Source: Sphingobium xanthum
GTDB taxonomy: Bacteria > Pseudomonadota > Alphaproteobacteria > Sphingomonadales > Sphingomonadaceae
Assembly (NCBI RefSeq): GCF_019737615.1
Contig: NZ_JAHKKS010000006.1
Coordinates: forward strand, 124,001 to 188,000
Reading direction: 5' to 3'
Length of the DNA: 64,000 bases
Each line of letters opens with the position of its first letter. The first letter of the stretch is position 1. Under the pieces are notes generated by a model. The model ran no database searches. It saw only the letters and a list, made by a program, of their open reading frames with translations, and was not told the DNA's origin. Below, in pieces: positions 16,047 through 24,306 of this stretch. Made by a program: the position numbers and the translations under genes.

Positions 16047-17807
16047 TCAGAACTGCCGCAGTACGTTCAGGAATGCTTGCCCGTAAGCTTCCAGCTTGCG
16101 TTCGCCGACGCCGCTGACGAGAGCCATGTCGCGCTCGGACTTGGGGCGGATACGGGCCATATCGCGCAGGGTGCTGTCGTGGAAGATGACATAGGGCGGG
16201 ACGCCGGCTTCCTTCGCCAAGTCGCGACGACATTCGCGCAGCGCGTCGAAGATCGGATCGCCGACCGGATTGGCGGCATTGTCGCGCTTTGAGCGGCGTT
16301 GGGGGACGGGCGGCAGGACGAGTTCGATGCGTTCCTCGCCCTTGAGATAAGGGCGGGCCGAGGGACCGAATGTGAGGCCGCCATGCTCATTGGTGGTGAG
16401 CGCGTCGTGGACTTGCAAGGCGCGGGCTACCGGCTTCAAGAGTGCTGCTTCCTCACCCTCGACGATGCCGAAGACGGAAAGCCGGTCATGGCCACGCTGG
16501 ACGATGCGATCGTTGGACTTGCCGGTCAGCACGGCCTCAATATGGCCGAGGCCGAAGCTCTGGCCGGTGCGGTGGACGGCCGAGAGCAGCTTCTGGGCGG
16601 TCAACGTTGCGTCGACGCTTTCGGGCGGGGAGAGGCAATTGTCGCAACTGCCGCAGCTCGGCGGCGGCGTTTCGCCGAAATGGCGCAGCAGCACGGCACG
16701 GCGGCATCCGGCGGTTTCGACCAAGGCGCCGAGCGCGGCAATGCGCGTGCGCTCGCTGGCCTGGCGATGCGGCTCGACCTCATCGATACGCTGGCGTGCG
16801 CGGATGAAGTCCTCCGGTCCCCAGAGCAGGGTCGCGAAAGCCGGATCGCCGTCGCGACCGGCGCGGCCGCTCTCCTGATAATAAGCCTCGATCGACTTCG
16901 GCAGGCCGGCATGGACGACGAAGCGCACGTCCGGCTTGTCGATGCCCATGCCGAAAGCGACGGTCGCGACCATCACCATTTCCTCGCTGGCGAGGAAGGC
17001 GGCCTGATTGGCGGCGCGCACCTGCGGATCGAGGCCGGCATGATAAGGCAGCACCGGGCGGCCGGTGGCGGAGAGCGTCTCGGCCAGCTGCTCGGTCGCG
17101 GCGCGGGTGGTCGCATAGACGATGCCGGGGCCGGGATTGGTGGCGAGAATGTCCGCGATCTGGCGGCGCAGGCCGTCGCGCGGCTGCATGGCATAGCGGA
17201 TATTCGGCCGGTCGAAGCCCGAGATGACGAGGCCCTCGGCGGGAATGCCGAGCTGGGCAAGGATGTCCTCGCGCGTGTGCCGGTCGGCCGTGGCGGTGAG
17301 CGCGAGGCGCGGCACGTCCGGATAGGCATCGAGCAGCGGGCGCAGCAGGCGATAGTCCGGCCGGAAATCATGGCCCCATTCGGAGACACAATGCGCCTCG
17401 TCGATCGCGAACAGGCTGATCGATGCGCGGTCGAGCAGCGTACGGAACGCCTCGCCGGTGGCGCGCTCGGGGGCGACGTAGAGCAGGTCGAGATCGCCGG
17501 CAATGAGTCGGTCCTGCGTCTCGCGCCAGTCCGCATCGGCCGAGGTCAGGCTGGCGGCGCGAATCCCGAGGGCGCGCGCCGAGCGCAGCTGATCGTGCAT
17601 GAGCGCGATGAGCGGCGACACGACGACGCAGGTGCCGGGCAGCGCGACGGCCGGCAGTTGGTAACAGAGCGACTTGCCCGCGCCGGTCGGCATGATCGCG
17701 AGCGTGTTCTGGCGCGCGAGGATCCGCTCGACGACATGCTCCTGCACGCCCCGGAAGGCCTCGAATCCAAAAACACTTCGAAGCAGGGCAGGGGGATCGG
17801 CAAGCAT
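16047..17807 (-). CDS. recQ: ATP-dependent DNA helicase RecQ
   Basis: RecQ is a 3'-5' helicase that unwinds branched DNA in recombination and fork repair. The 586-residue protein shows Walker A MPTGAGKSLCYQ (39-50), the DEAH box DEAHCVSEWGHDFRP (about 135-149), motif VI QESGRAGRDG, a zinc-binding cysteine set (CRRAVLLRHFG then CGSCDNC), the winged-helix region and a C-terminal HRDC-like domain ending at 586. Length and order are those of canonical RecQ. No partner genes such as recJ are nearby. Confidence 0.96.
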   Translation of the reverse strand: MLADPPALLRSVFGFEAFRGVQEHVVERILARQNTLAIMPTGAGKSLCYQLPAVALPGTCVVVSPLIALMHDQLRSARALGIRAASLTSADADWRETQDRLIAGDLDLLYVAPERATGEAFRTLLDRASISLFAIDEAHCVSEWGHDFRPDYRLLRPLLDAYPDVPRLALTATADRHTREDILAQLGIPAEGLVISGFDRPNIRYAMQPRDGLRRQIADILATNPGPGIVYATTRAATEQLAETLSATGRPVLPYHAGLDPQVRAANQAAFLASEEMVMVATVAFGMGIDKPDVRFVVHAGLPKSIEAYYQESGRAGRDGDPAFATLLWGPEDFIRARQRIDEVEPHRQASERTRIAALGALVETAGCRRAVLLRHFGETPPPSCGSCDNCLSPPESVDATLTAQKLLSAVHRTGQSFGLGHIEAVLTGKSNDRIVQRGHDRLSVFGIVEGEEAALLKPVARALQVHDALTTNEHGGLTFGPSARPYLKGEERIELVLPPVPQRRSKRDNAANPVGDPIFDALRECRRDLAKEAGVPPYVIFHDSTLRDMARIRPKSERDMALVSGVGERKLEAYGQAFLNVLRQF

Positions 17808-17993
17808 CGCGGGACGTTAGAGGCGCTGATCGCGCGGGGCTAGCCCATGCTTGCGGAATTGATCGTCCGCCCGTCGCAAGCCCGCGCCAACCATCTGGTG
17901 AAAGGGGATAATTGGTAAGCTAATCGCTTCGTGACTTTGTCAATTTCGACTGCCACTATGGCCTCAGCCCTTAAAGAGGCAGGAGAGGAACCT

Positions 17994-18368
17994 ATGAGGC
18001 ATCATCTCGCAGTGGCGGTGGCGCTTGCCCTGTCGCTGTGCGTGCCGAGCGCGCGCGCTCATCACAGCATGGCCATGTTCGACCAGACCAGGAAAGTGAC
18101 CGTCACGGGCACCGTGCGGCAGTTCGAGTGGACCAATCCGCATTGCTACATCCAGCTCACGGTCAAGGGCGCGAACGGCGCCAATGAGGACTGGAGCATG
18201 GAGATGGGCGCGCCGATGTATCTCTATGCCGAGGGATGGCGCCCCTCGACAGTGAAGCCGGGCAGCCAGATCAACGTGACGATCAATCCGTTGCGCAATG
18301 GCGGCAAGGGCGGCGTGGTCCTCACCGTGACGACGATGGACGGCAAGCCGCTGGGGAAGAAGGCGTGA
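17994..18368 (+). CDS. DUF6152 family secreted protein
   Basis: The ATG at 17994 follows AGGAGAGGAA and yields 124 residues; an earlier GTG at 17931 lacks a site. Residues 1-20 form a signal peptide. The likely cut after SARA leaves a mature protein beginning HHSM. The rest is a small β-rich domain with the family pieces VTVTGTVRQFEWTNPHCY. The function of DUF6152 is unknown. An amino-terminal histidine plus His2 and the conserved NPH histidine would suit metal binding, but this is inference. It is first in a run of three secreted-protein genes, overlapping the next by GTGA. Confidence 0.85.
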   Translation: MRHHLAVAVALALSLCVPSARAHHSMAMFDQTRKVTVTGTVRQFEWTNPHCYIQLTVKGANGANEDWSMEMGAPMYLYAEGWRPSTVKPGSQINVTINPLRNGGKGGVVLTVTTMDGKPLGKKA

Positions 18369-19174
18369 AGCGGGGCGCGATCGTCCTCGCGCTCGCGGCA
18401 CTGGCCAGCATGAGCGGGGCGGTCCTCGCGCAGGATGGCGTCCCCAAGAAGCTGCCGCCCAAGGAGCGGACCAGCGCCTTCGCCAAGCTGCCATATTGGG
18501 ACGGGCTGTGGCTGAGCGCGCATCTGGAGACGAACATCGGTGGGCTCTCGGTCGAGATGCTGGCGGCGCGGGATCGCGGCGAGCCCTGGAATCGCAGCGT
18601 GATGCAACTCACCGGCTTCGGCGCGCCCTGGAACGAGGAAGGCAAGGCGCGGCAGGCCGAGCGGATGAAGACCGGCGGCAACCGCAAGGCCAATGGCTGG
18701 GGCTATCCGATGATGATGAACTCCAACGCGCCGATCCAGTTTCTGGTGACGCCCGAGGAAGTGGTCATCATCAATGCCTATCGCGACGTGCGCTACATCT
18801 ACACGGATGGGCGGCCCCATCCCCCCGAGGAGGATCGCTGGCCGACCGCCTGGGGCGACAGCATCGGCCGATGGGAGGGCGATACGCTCGTGATCGACAC
18901 GGTCAGCGTCAAGAACCCGAACATCTATTTCCACGGCGGGCCGCCGCTCTCCGAGGACGCGCATTATGTCGAGCGGCTGCGCATGACGGGGCCGGACATG
19001 ATCGAGGGCGAGATCACTATCACCGATCCCAAGACCTTGACCCAGCCCTGGACGGTGAAGCTCGCCTACACGCGGGCCAAGGGCTTCGATCGCATGATCA
19101 GCATCGAATTCGAGAATGACCGCACCGGCTTCGACGGCACGTCGAACACGATCGAGCCGGAGAAGGTGCCGTGA
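18365..19174 (+). CDS. Hypothetical secreted protein in the DUF6152/SMP-30 run
   Basis: The GTG overlaps the preceding stop (GTGA) and gives 269 residues: a signal peptide (about 1-22, ending AVLAQ) and a mature β-rich domain. Distinctive stretches are AWGDSIGRWEGDTLVIDT (about 157-174) and YFHGGPPLSEDAHYVERL. Similar GRWEGDTLVVDT segments occur in unannotated secreted proteins of sphingomonads and other environmental proteobacteria. I do not recognise an activity. It overlaps the spacer before the SMP-30-like gene, so the three are probably co-expressed. Confidence 0.8.
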   Translation: MKRGAIVLALAALASMSGAVLAQDGVPKKLPPKERTSAFAKLPYWDGLWLSAHLETNIGGLSVEMLAARDRGEPWNRSVMQLTGFGAPWNEEGKARQAERMKTGGNRKANGWGYPMMMNSNAPIQFLVTPEEVVIINAYRDVRYIYTDGRPHPPEEDRWPTAWGDSIGRWEGDTLVIDTVSVKNPNIYFHGGPPLSEDAHYVERLRMTGPDMIEGEITITDPKTLTQPWTVKLAYTRAKGFDRMISIEFENDRTGFDGTSNTIEPEKVP

Positions 19175-19197
19175 ACCGGCGACAGGGGAGGAAGGCC

Positions 19198-20208
19198 ATG
19201 AGGAAGAGCATCAGTCTGACCGCGCTGGCCGCGATGGTTGCCATGATGGCGCTGACGGGGCCGGCACGGGCCGACCTGCTGCCGGGCGAGAAGGACGCGG
19301 CGATCCAGCCGATCGACGGCGTCGTCGCGGCGGGGTCGGCCTGGGAGCTGGCCTGGGCGGGATTCATGACCGCGGATGGCATGGTCGGCACGGACGATGG
19401 CGGGCTGCTCTTCGCGCAGGAGCAGAGCAACAGCATCCGAAAGCTCGGGCCTGACGGGAAGGAATATGTGTATCGCGCCAATGTGGCTGGCGTCGGCGCG
19501 GTCTCGATCGATGCCAAGGGGCGGCTGTTCGCGGTCGAGCGGACCTGCACCGATCCCGGCCTGCATAGGCCAAGCTGCAACGAACTGACCCGCGTCGTAC
19601 AGATCGCGCCGGAGCAGCGACTGATTGCCAACAGCTTCGCGGACGGCAAGGGCCTGGGCCGGCTCAACGACCTGATGGCTGACGGGTTCGGCGGCGCCTA
19701 TTACACGCAGACGGGCCTCTATCATGCACGCGCCGACGGGTCGGTGAGCGTGATCGCGGACATGGACATCTTCACCAACGGCGTGATCCTCAGCCCGGAT
19801 GGCAAGACGCTCTATGTCACCAACCGGACGAAGGTCGTCGCTTTCGACGTCGGCAAGGATGGGACGGCGACCAACCGGCGCGATTTTGCCACGCTCTCCA
19901 GGGACAGCGGCGGGTTCGGCGGCGATGGGCTGGCGGTCGATAGCGAGGGGCGGCTCTATGTGACCGGCGATGCCGGCGTCTATGTGTTCGACAAGGCCGG
20001 CAAGGAGTTGGGCGTCATCCCGGTGCCACGCCGGGCGATCACGATCGCCTTTTCCGGGCCGGGCAAGCAGACGCTTTATGTCGGCGCGATGGGCGCCGTT
20101 GGGCCGGACGGCAAAGCCTGGGCGACGCCGGAAGGCGTGCGGAACGTTGCAATGACGATCTACCGCGTGAAGACGGTGGCGACCGGGTTCCAGGGGCGGG
20201 CTAAGTAG
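19198..20208 (+). CDS. Periplasmic SMP-30/gluconolactonase-like β-propeller protein
   Basis: The ATG at 19198 has GGGGAGGAAGG just upstream and was chosen over a GTG at 19171. Of 336 residues, the first ~25 are a signal peptide (ending GPARAD). The body has SMP-30/lactonase features: repeated G-x-L-F/Y blades, GRLNDLMADGFGGAYYTQ with the metal-type N-D pair, and the GVILSPDGKTLYVTN blade. Members hydrolyse lactones, but the substrate cannot be predicted. The 3' end overlaps the convergent phospholipase D-like gene by eight bases. Confidence 0.85.
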   Translation: MRKSISLTALAAMVAMMALTGPARADLLPGEKDAAIQPIDGVVAAGSAWELAWAGFMTADGMVGTDDGGLLFAQEQSNSIRKLGPDGKEYVYRANVAGVGAVSIDAKGRLFAVERTCTDPGLHRPSCNELTRVVQIAPEQRLIANSFADGKGLGRLNDLMADGFGGAYYTQTGLYHARADGSVSVIADMDIFTNGVILSPDGKTLYVTNRTKVVAFDVGKDGTATNRRDFATLSRDSGGFGGDGLAVDSEGRLYVTGDAGVYVFDKAGKELGVIPVPRRAITIAFSGPGKQTLYVGAMGAVGPDGKAWATPEGVRNVAMTIYRVKTVATGFQGRAK

Positions 20209-21766
20209 CTTTCCGCTTCCGACGGCCGAGACGCGTCAGCAGACCGGGGCGCGACTGCGGCTCGAAGCCATTGTCCGCACTTTCCGGATCGAGCAGCTGG
20301 CTTTCGGCCAGCTTGCGTTCGGCTTCGGTGAAGTCCGGTATCTCATAGGGCTTGAGCGTGCGGCCGTCGCCGCGCAGACCCTCGATGGTCTCGATCAGCG
20401 AGCCGGTGCGGGCGATCCAGGCCTCGACGATGTCCTGATCGACACCGAGATGCTCGGCGAGCAGGTCCGCGCGCAGGCTGGCGATCGTTTCGTTGACGCG
20501 CTCGTCATCGCAGCAATCTGCGCAGAGGGCGAGGTCGCACTCGCTGTCCAGGCCCATGGAGCGATTGTTGAGATTGGCCGAGCCGATCCGCAGGATGCGA
20601 TCATCGACGATCATGATCTTGGCGTGGACATAGATGTCCGTGCCGTGCGCGGCGACCGGGCAGTAGATGCGGAAGCGGCCCGTGGGATCGTGCTTGCCGA
20701 TATGTTCCACGAGGACGGCACGGGCCGGGCCCATCACCTTCTCTTCCAGCCAGCCGCCGGCTGCCTTCGGGTTGATGACCACGATCTCCGGCGGGTCGGG
20801 TTCTTGCAGCCGGTCGGCAAGTGCCTCGGCGACGATGCGCGAAGCGAAATACTGGCTCTCGATGTAGATGTGCCGCTCGGCCGCGCCGATCATGTCCACG
20901 AAGAGCTGCTCGATCTCGCGCAGGGGTGATTGCGCATCGGTGGCGCCGCGCGTGCGGGCAATGGCGAACTGCTGGTCGCGGAACATGACCGGCAAAGTCC
21001 CGGGCCAATCGAGATCGACGGCCGGCGGCTCGGGGAGGGGCTTGCCGCACGCCGCTTCCCAGCGCGCGCGACCATGCTCGCCGAGCGCTTTTGCCAGCGG
21101 TCCCGCGACCGCCATCGTCGCATCGTGCCAGGGGCCATAGTCGCGATGCGTGGTCGGGCGCTGGCGCCGGTCATCCTCATCGCGATGCTCGCGCGTGTCC
21201 CAGCGCTCGGCAGTCATGTCGATGCCGCCGCAAAAGGCGAGGCTATCGTCGATCACGAGGATCTTGTGATGATGGCTGGCGCCGGCGGGATGCTCGTGAT
21301 CGAGCCGGAAATGGATGCGGTCCTGCACGACCCAGTGCGCCAGGCGGAACAGCGTGCTGCCACGGCCGAGCAGCTTGATCGCGCCGAGGTCCCATTTGAG
21401 GATGAAGATCTCCAACTCCGGACGGCGCCTGGCGAGCCATGAAAGGAACGGCCCGATATGGCGCGGGCCTTCGTGGCTTTCCGAGTTGGAGTCGAGGACG
21501 ATGCGCGTGTCGAAATCCCAGCCGATCAGCAGGATCTGGTGGCGGGCCGCCAGCATGGCCTTGCGCGCATGGCGGAAATAATCGTCGGCATCGATGATGA
21601 CGGAAGCCTGGCTAGCCGTCTCGAGGCGCCAGCAGTTGCGGTCGGGCTGGAACAGAGCATCAGTGTCGGCAACACGCCGGGCGGTGTCGCTCGTCGAGAG
21701 GATTTTCGACAATCTTGCGTGCAATTCCGAAGTCATGTCCTCGGGCGCACGCGCCATATGGCGCAT
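20201..21766 (-). CDS. Phospholipase D-like / cardiolipin synthase-related protein
   Basis: The 521-residue protein has two HKD motifs: HHHKILVIDD near 165-174 and VHAKIMIVDDRILRIGSANLNNRS near 385-408. These form one active site in phosphatidyltransferases and phospholipases D. It lacks the N-terminal membrane segments of classic cardiolipin synthases, so it is more like the soluble PLD-type or ClsC-type enzymes. Possible roles are lipid remodelling or nucleic acid phosphodiesterase activity. It stands alone, convergent with the SMP-30-like gene. Confidence 0.88.
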   Translation of the reverse strand: MRHMARAPEDMTSELHARLSKILSTSDTARRVADTDALFQPDRNCWRLETASQASVIIDADDYFRHARKAMLAARHQILLIGWDFDTRIVLDSNSESHEGPRHIGPFLSWLARRRPELEIFILKWDLGAIKLLGRGSTLFRLAHWVVQDRIHFRLDHEHPAGASHHHKILVIDDSLAFCGGIDMTAERWDTREHRDEDDRRQRPTTHRDYGPWHDATMAVAGPLAKALGEHGRARWEAACGKPLPEPPAVDLDWPGTLPVMFRDQQFAIARTRGATDAQSPLREIEQLFVDMIGAAERHIYIESQYFASRIVAEALADRLQEPDPPEIVVINPKAAGGWLEEKVMGPARAVLVEHIGKHDPTGRFRIYCPVAAHGTDIYVHAKIMIVDDRILRIGSANLNNRSMGLDSECDLALCADCCDDERVNETIASLRADLLAEHLGVDQDIVEAWIARTGSLIETIEGLRGDGRTLKPYEIPDFTEAERKLAESQLLDPESADNGFEPQSRPGLLTRLGRRKRKAT

Positions 21767-21900
21767 TCCCGGCCTCCCATTTCCCTGTGCTCACAACCCG
21801 GCAGGAACGATCCGGTTCCATCGGCCCGTCTGTCCCATCGGTCTTGTCGCGGCCTGCCTCCCGACACATAGCTGTGCGCTGTTTGAGGGAGCAGCACCGG

Positions 21901-22290
21901 ATGAACCGGCGATCGATCCCGTTTGACCAGCTCTGGCTCCAGGTGCTGCCGGCGACGTTGGCGGGCATTGCGTCCGCCTTCACTGAGGGTGAGGTGCTAC
22001 AAGTGCCGTTCGTCTCGTGCCTGTTCGGCATGGCAGTCGCGATGGGGGAAAAGTGGCGGCCGATCACGGACGCGCTGGAGCGGCTCTCGGCGGCCTTCTT
22101 CAAGATCATCCATTTCTTGATGTATCTCTCGCCGATCGGAGGGGCTGTGGACGACAAGAAGTTAGCCGCGATCATTGGCATTGCCAGGGCGCGGCGAGCG
22201 GTGGGGACGTCCCAAAGTCCCCACGCGCGCTGCGATTGCGGCCGAACAAGCGTCCGGCCGCCAGCTTTGCCGGCCGTGCCTATTGCCTAA
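21901..22290 (+). pseudogene. Remnant of a dicarboxylate:cation symporter (DctA/GltP family)
   Basis: The open frame from 21901 contains about 70 residues (bases 21931-22143) that match the middle of DAACS transporters: an AFTEGEVLQVPFVSCLFG segment, then GEKWRPITDALERLS, AFFKIIHFLMYLSPIG. In intact proteins these are preceded by about 170 and followed by about 200 residues, none of which is here. After SPIGG the frame turns into unrelated low-hydrophobicity sequence. It therefore appears to be a decayed internal fragment next to the chemoreceptor. It runs into the MCP stop codon by four bases. Confidence 0.7.
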
Positions 22291-24092
22291 GCGGCGAGAG
22301 GATCGCTCGTCCGCCATTCCGTGCCGGTGCGCGCATCTTGGACCAGTCGGTCGGTCACGCGCGGATCGGGAATGTCGATGCGGAAATTGGAAACGAGCTT
22401 CGCCATCTTCCGGCTTTCGTCGGCCAGCATTCTGGAAGCCGCGCTGCACTCCTCGACCATGGCAGCATTTTGCTGCGTCATCCGCTCCATTTCGGTCATG
22501 GTTGAGCTTATGCCTTCAACACGTCCGGTTTCCGCGCTGACGGAATCGGACATTTCGCGAACGAGATGAGAAATGCGCCCAACTTCCTGAATGATCGACT
22601 TGAGCCGCTCGCCGGTCGTTCCGACGAGCGCAGCGCCGCGATCGACGTCCTCATTGCTTGCGACGATGAGACCTCGGATCTCCTGAGCGGCCTCGGCGGA
22701 CCGCTGAGCAAGGGCACGCACTTCGTTAGCCACAACGGCGAACCCGGCACCCGCCGACCCCGCCCGCGCAGCTTCGACGCCAGCGTTCAGAGCGAGGAGG
22801 TTTGTTTGAAAAGCGATGCCGTCGATGAGGGTGGTGATTTCGGAAATTCGCGCAGCAGAACGCTGGATCGCTCCCATTGCTTCCACCGCGCCCTCGACGA
22901 TCTCGCCGCCTTGTTCGGCAGCGTCGCTCGCGCTTTCTACGGCTTCGCGCACCGTCACGGCCCGCGTCGCCGTGCCTTTGAAAGCCAGGTTGATCTGACC
23001 GACCGCTTCAGACGTTGCTTGCACCTGCTGTGTCTGAACCTGCGTGCGTTCGGCGAGGTCATTCGAAGCTTGTGCAACCTCGTTGGAACTCAGCTGGATG
23101 GTCTCTGCGGATAGGGCGACAACGCGCAGCGCGCTCGCCATGGCCGTCAGCGCAGAATTGAAATCCTGACGCAGAATCTCGTACCGTCCCTCCAGCTGAT
23201 TATCGATCCGATAGCTGATGTTGCCGGCGGCGAGGTTGCGAAGAGCTTCGCTCAACACGACAATCACGGCTTCCTGCGCTTCGCGATTTTGGCGCTCGGC
23301 TGCCTCAAGAACCGTCTTCTCCTGCTCGGCCTCGCGAAAAGTCTGCATCGCTCGCACCATGTCGCCGACCTCATCCGACCGATCTGCGCCGTGAAGCGCA
23401 AAGTCGAGATCTCCCCGCGCCATACGCTTCATCAAACCTGCGTTGCGCGCGAGGGGATTTGCGACGCGGCTCAAGATCATCCAGCTGAAACCGATCACAA
23501 GCGCCAACGTCCCCGCTCCCAATGCGCCGATGATCCAGAGCGCTCTGTCTAAAGAGGCCTCAGATTCTTTGGAGAGCTGAGCGCGGTACGACTGGGCCGC
23601 CGCGACCGTCTTGTCGATCATCGAACGATGCGCGTCATACGCTGAGCTAAGGCGGCGGTAGCTTTCCTCGACTGCGGCAGCATCTCCGCGCGTCGCTGCC
23701 GGGACGAGGTAGTCGCCGAGTTCCTTCCAGAATTCGACCGCATGTTTATGCGCCTCGACGATCAGGGGATTTCGGACAGACTCATTCAGCGTCGATTTCA
23801 TCCAATAGTCGTGTCGGGCATCATATTCCTCTTTCAATTTGCTGAGACGGGACGCGCGCTCGCCGACAGTGGAAGGGCGATTGGCAATCAGCGTCGCTTC
23901 TAGATAGGCCTCGATTACATATTCTGGCGGCGGCAGAATATCGGCTACCAGATCTGAAGTTTCCTGATTCATCTGCTGAATCGGTCCACCGAAGCGAATG
24001 AGATTGACCTCTTCCGAGGCATACCAACCGCCTATTGAGATCAGCGCCAACAACAAGCATGCGCCGGCACGCACCATGTTTACGATCGTCAT
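22287..24092 (-). CDS. Methyl-accepting chemotaxis protein
   Basis: This is a 601-residue chemoreceptor. There is one membrane segment at about 6-22, a periplasmic four-helix-type sensor (25-180), a second segment near 185-208, HAMP (about 210-265), another HAMP-like stretch near 285-335, and the signalling hairpin with EITTLIDGIAFQTNLLALNAGV around 420. The ATG at 24092 follows GGGGGAA; an upstream TTG at 24116 has no site. No C-terminal CheR/CheB-binding pentapeptide is evident, and no che or flagellar genes are nearby. The DNA is noticeably more A/T-rich than the flanks, hinting at later acquisition. Confidence 0.92.
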   Translation of the reverse strand: MTIVNMVRAGACLLLALISIGGWYASEEVNLIRFGGPIQQMNQETSDLVADILPPPEYVIEAYLEATLIANRPSTVGERASRLSKLKEEYDARHDYWMKSTLNESVRNPLIVEAHKHAVEFWKELGDYLVPAATRGDAAAVEESYRRLSSAYDAHRSMIDKTVAAAQSYRAQLSKESEASLDRALWIIGALGAGTLALVIGFSWMILSRVANPLARNAGLMKRMARGDLDFALHGADRSDEVGDMVRAMQTFREAEQEKTVLEAAERQNREAQEAVIVVLSEALRNLAAGNISYRIDNQLEGRYEILRQDFNSALTAMASALRVVALSAETIQLSSNEVAQASNDLAERTQVQTQQVQATSEAVGQINLAFKGTATRAVTVREAVESASDAAEQGGEIVEGAVEAMGAIQRSAARISEITTLIDGIAFQTNLLALNAGVEAARAGSAGAGFAVVANEVRALAQRSAEAAQEIRGLIVASNEDVDRGAALVGTTGERLKSIIQEVGRISHLVREMSDSVSAETGRVEGISSTMTEMERMTQQNAAMVEECSAASRMLADESRKMAKLVSNFRIDIPDPRVTDRLVQDARTGTEWRTSDPLAA

Positions 24093-24306
24093 TCTGAATA
24101 TTCCCCCAAATCTCAACGACGGCAGCAGAAACTATCTAGCGATGGTAGGTTTATGAATTCTTATTCGCTATTGTAAAATCGGCGGATTTGCGCCGATTCT
24201 TGGGCGATCGTTGAGTTTTTCCAAAGGCTTATGCGTCTTAGCAATAGAACGGTGTTAATCTCTGGAAATGCCTCATCGACCCAGGAAAGGTCGGCCGCAG
24301 GGCGGT

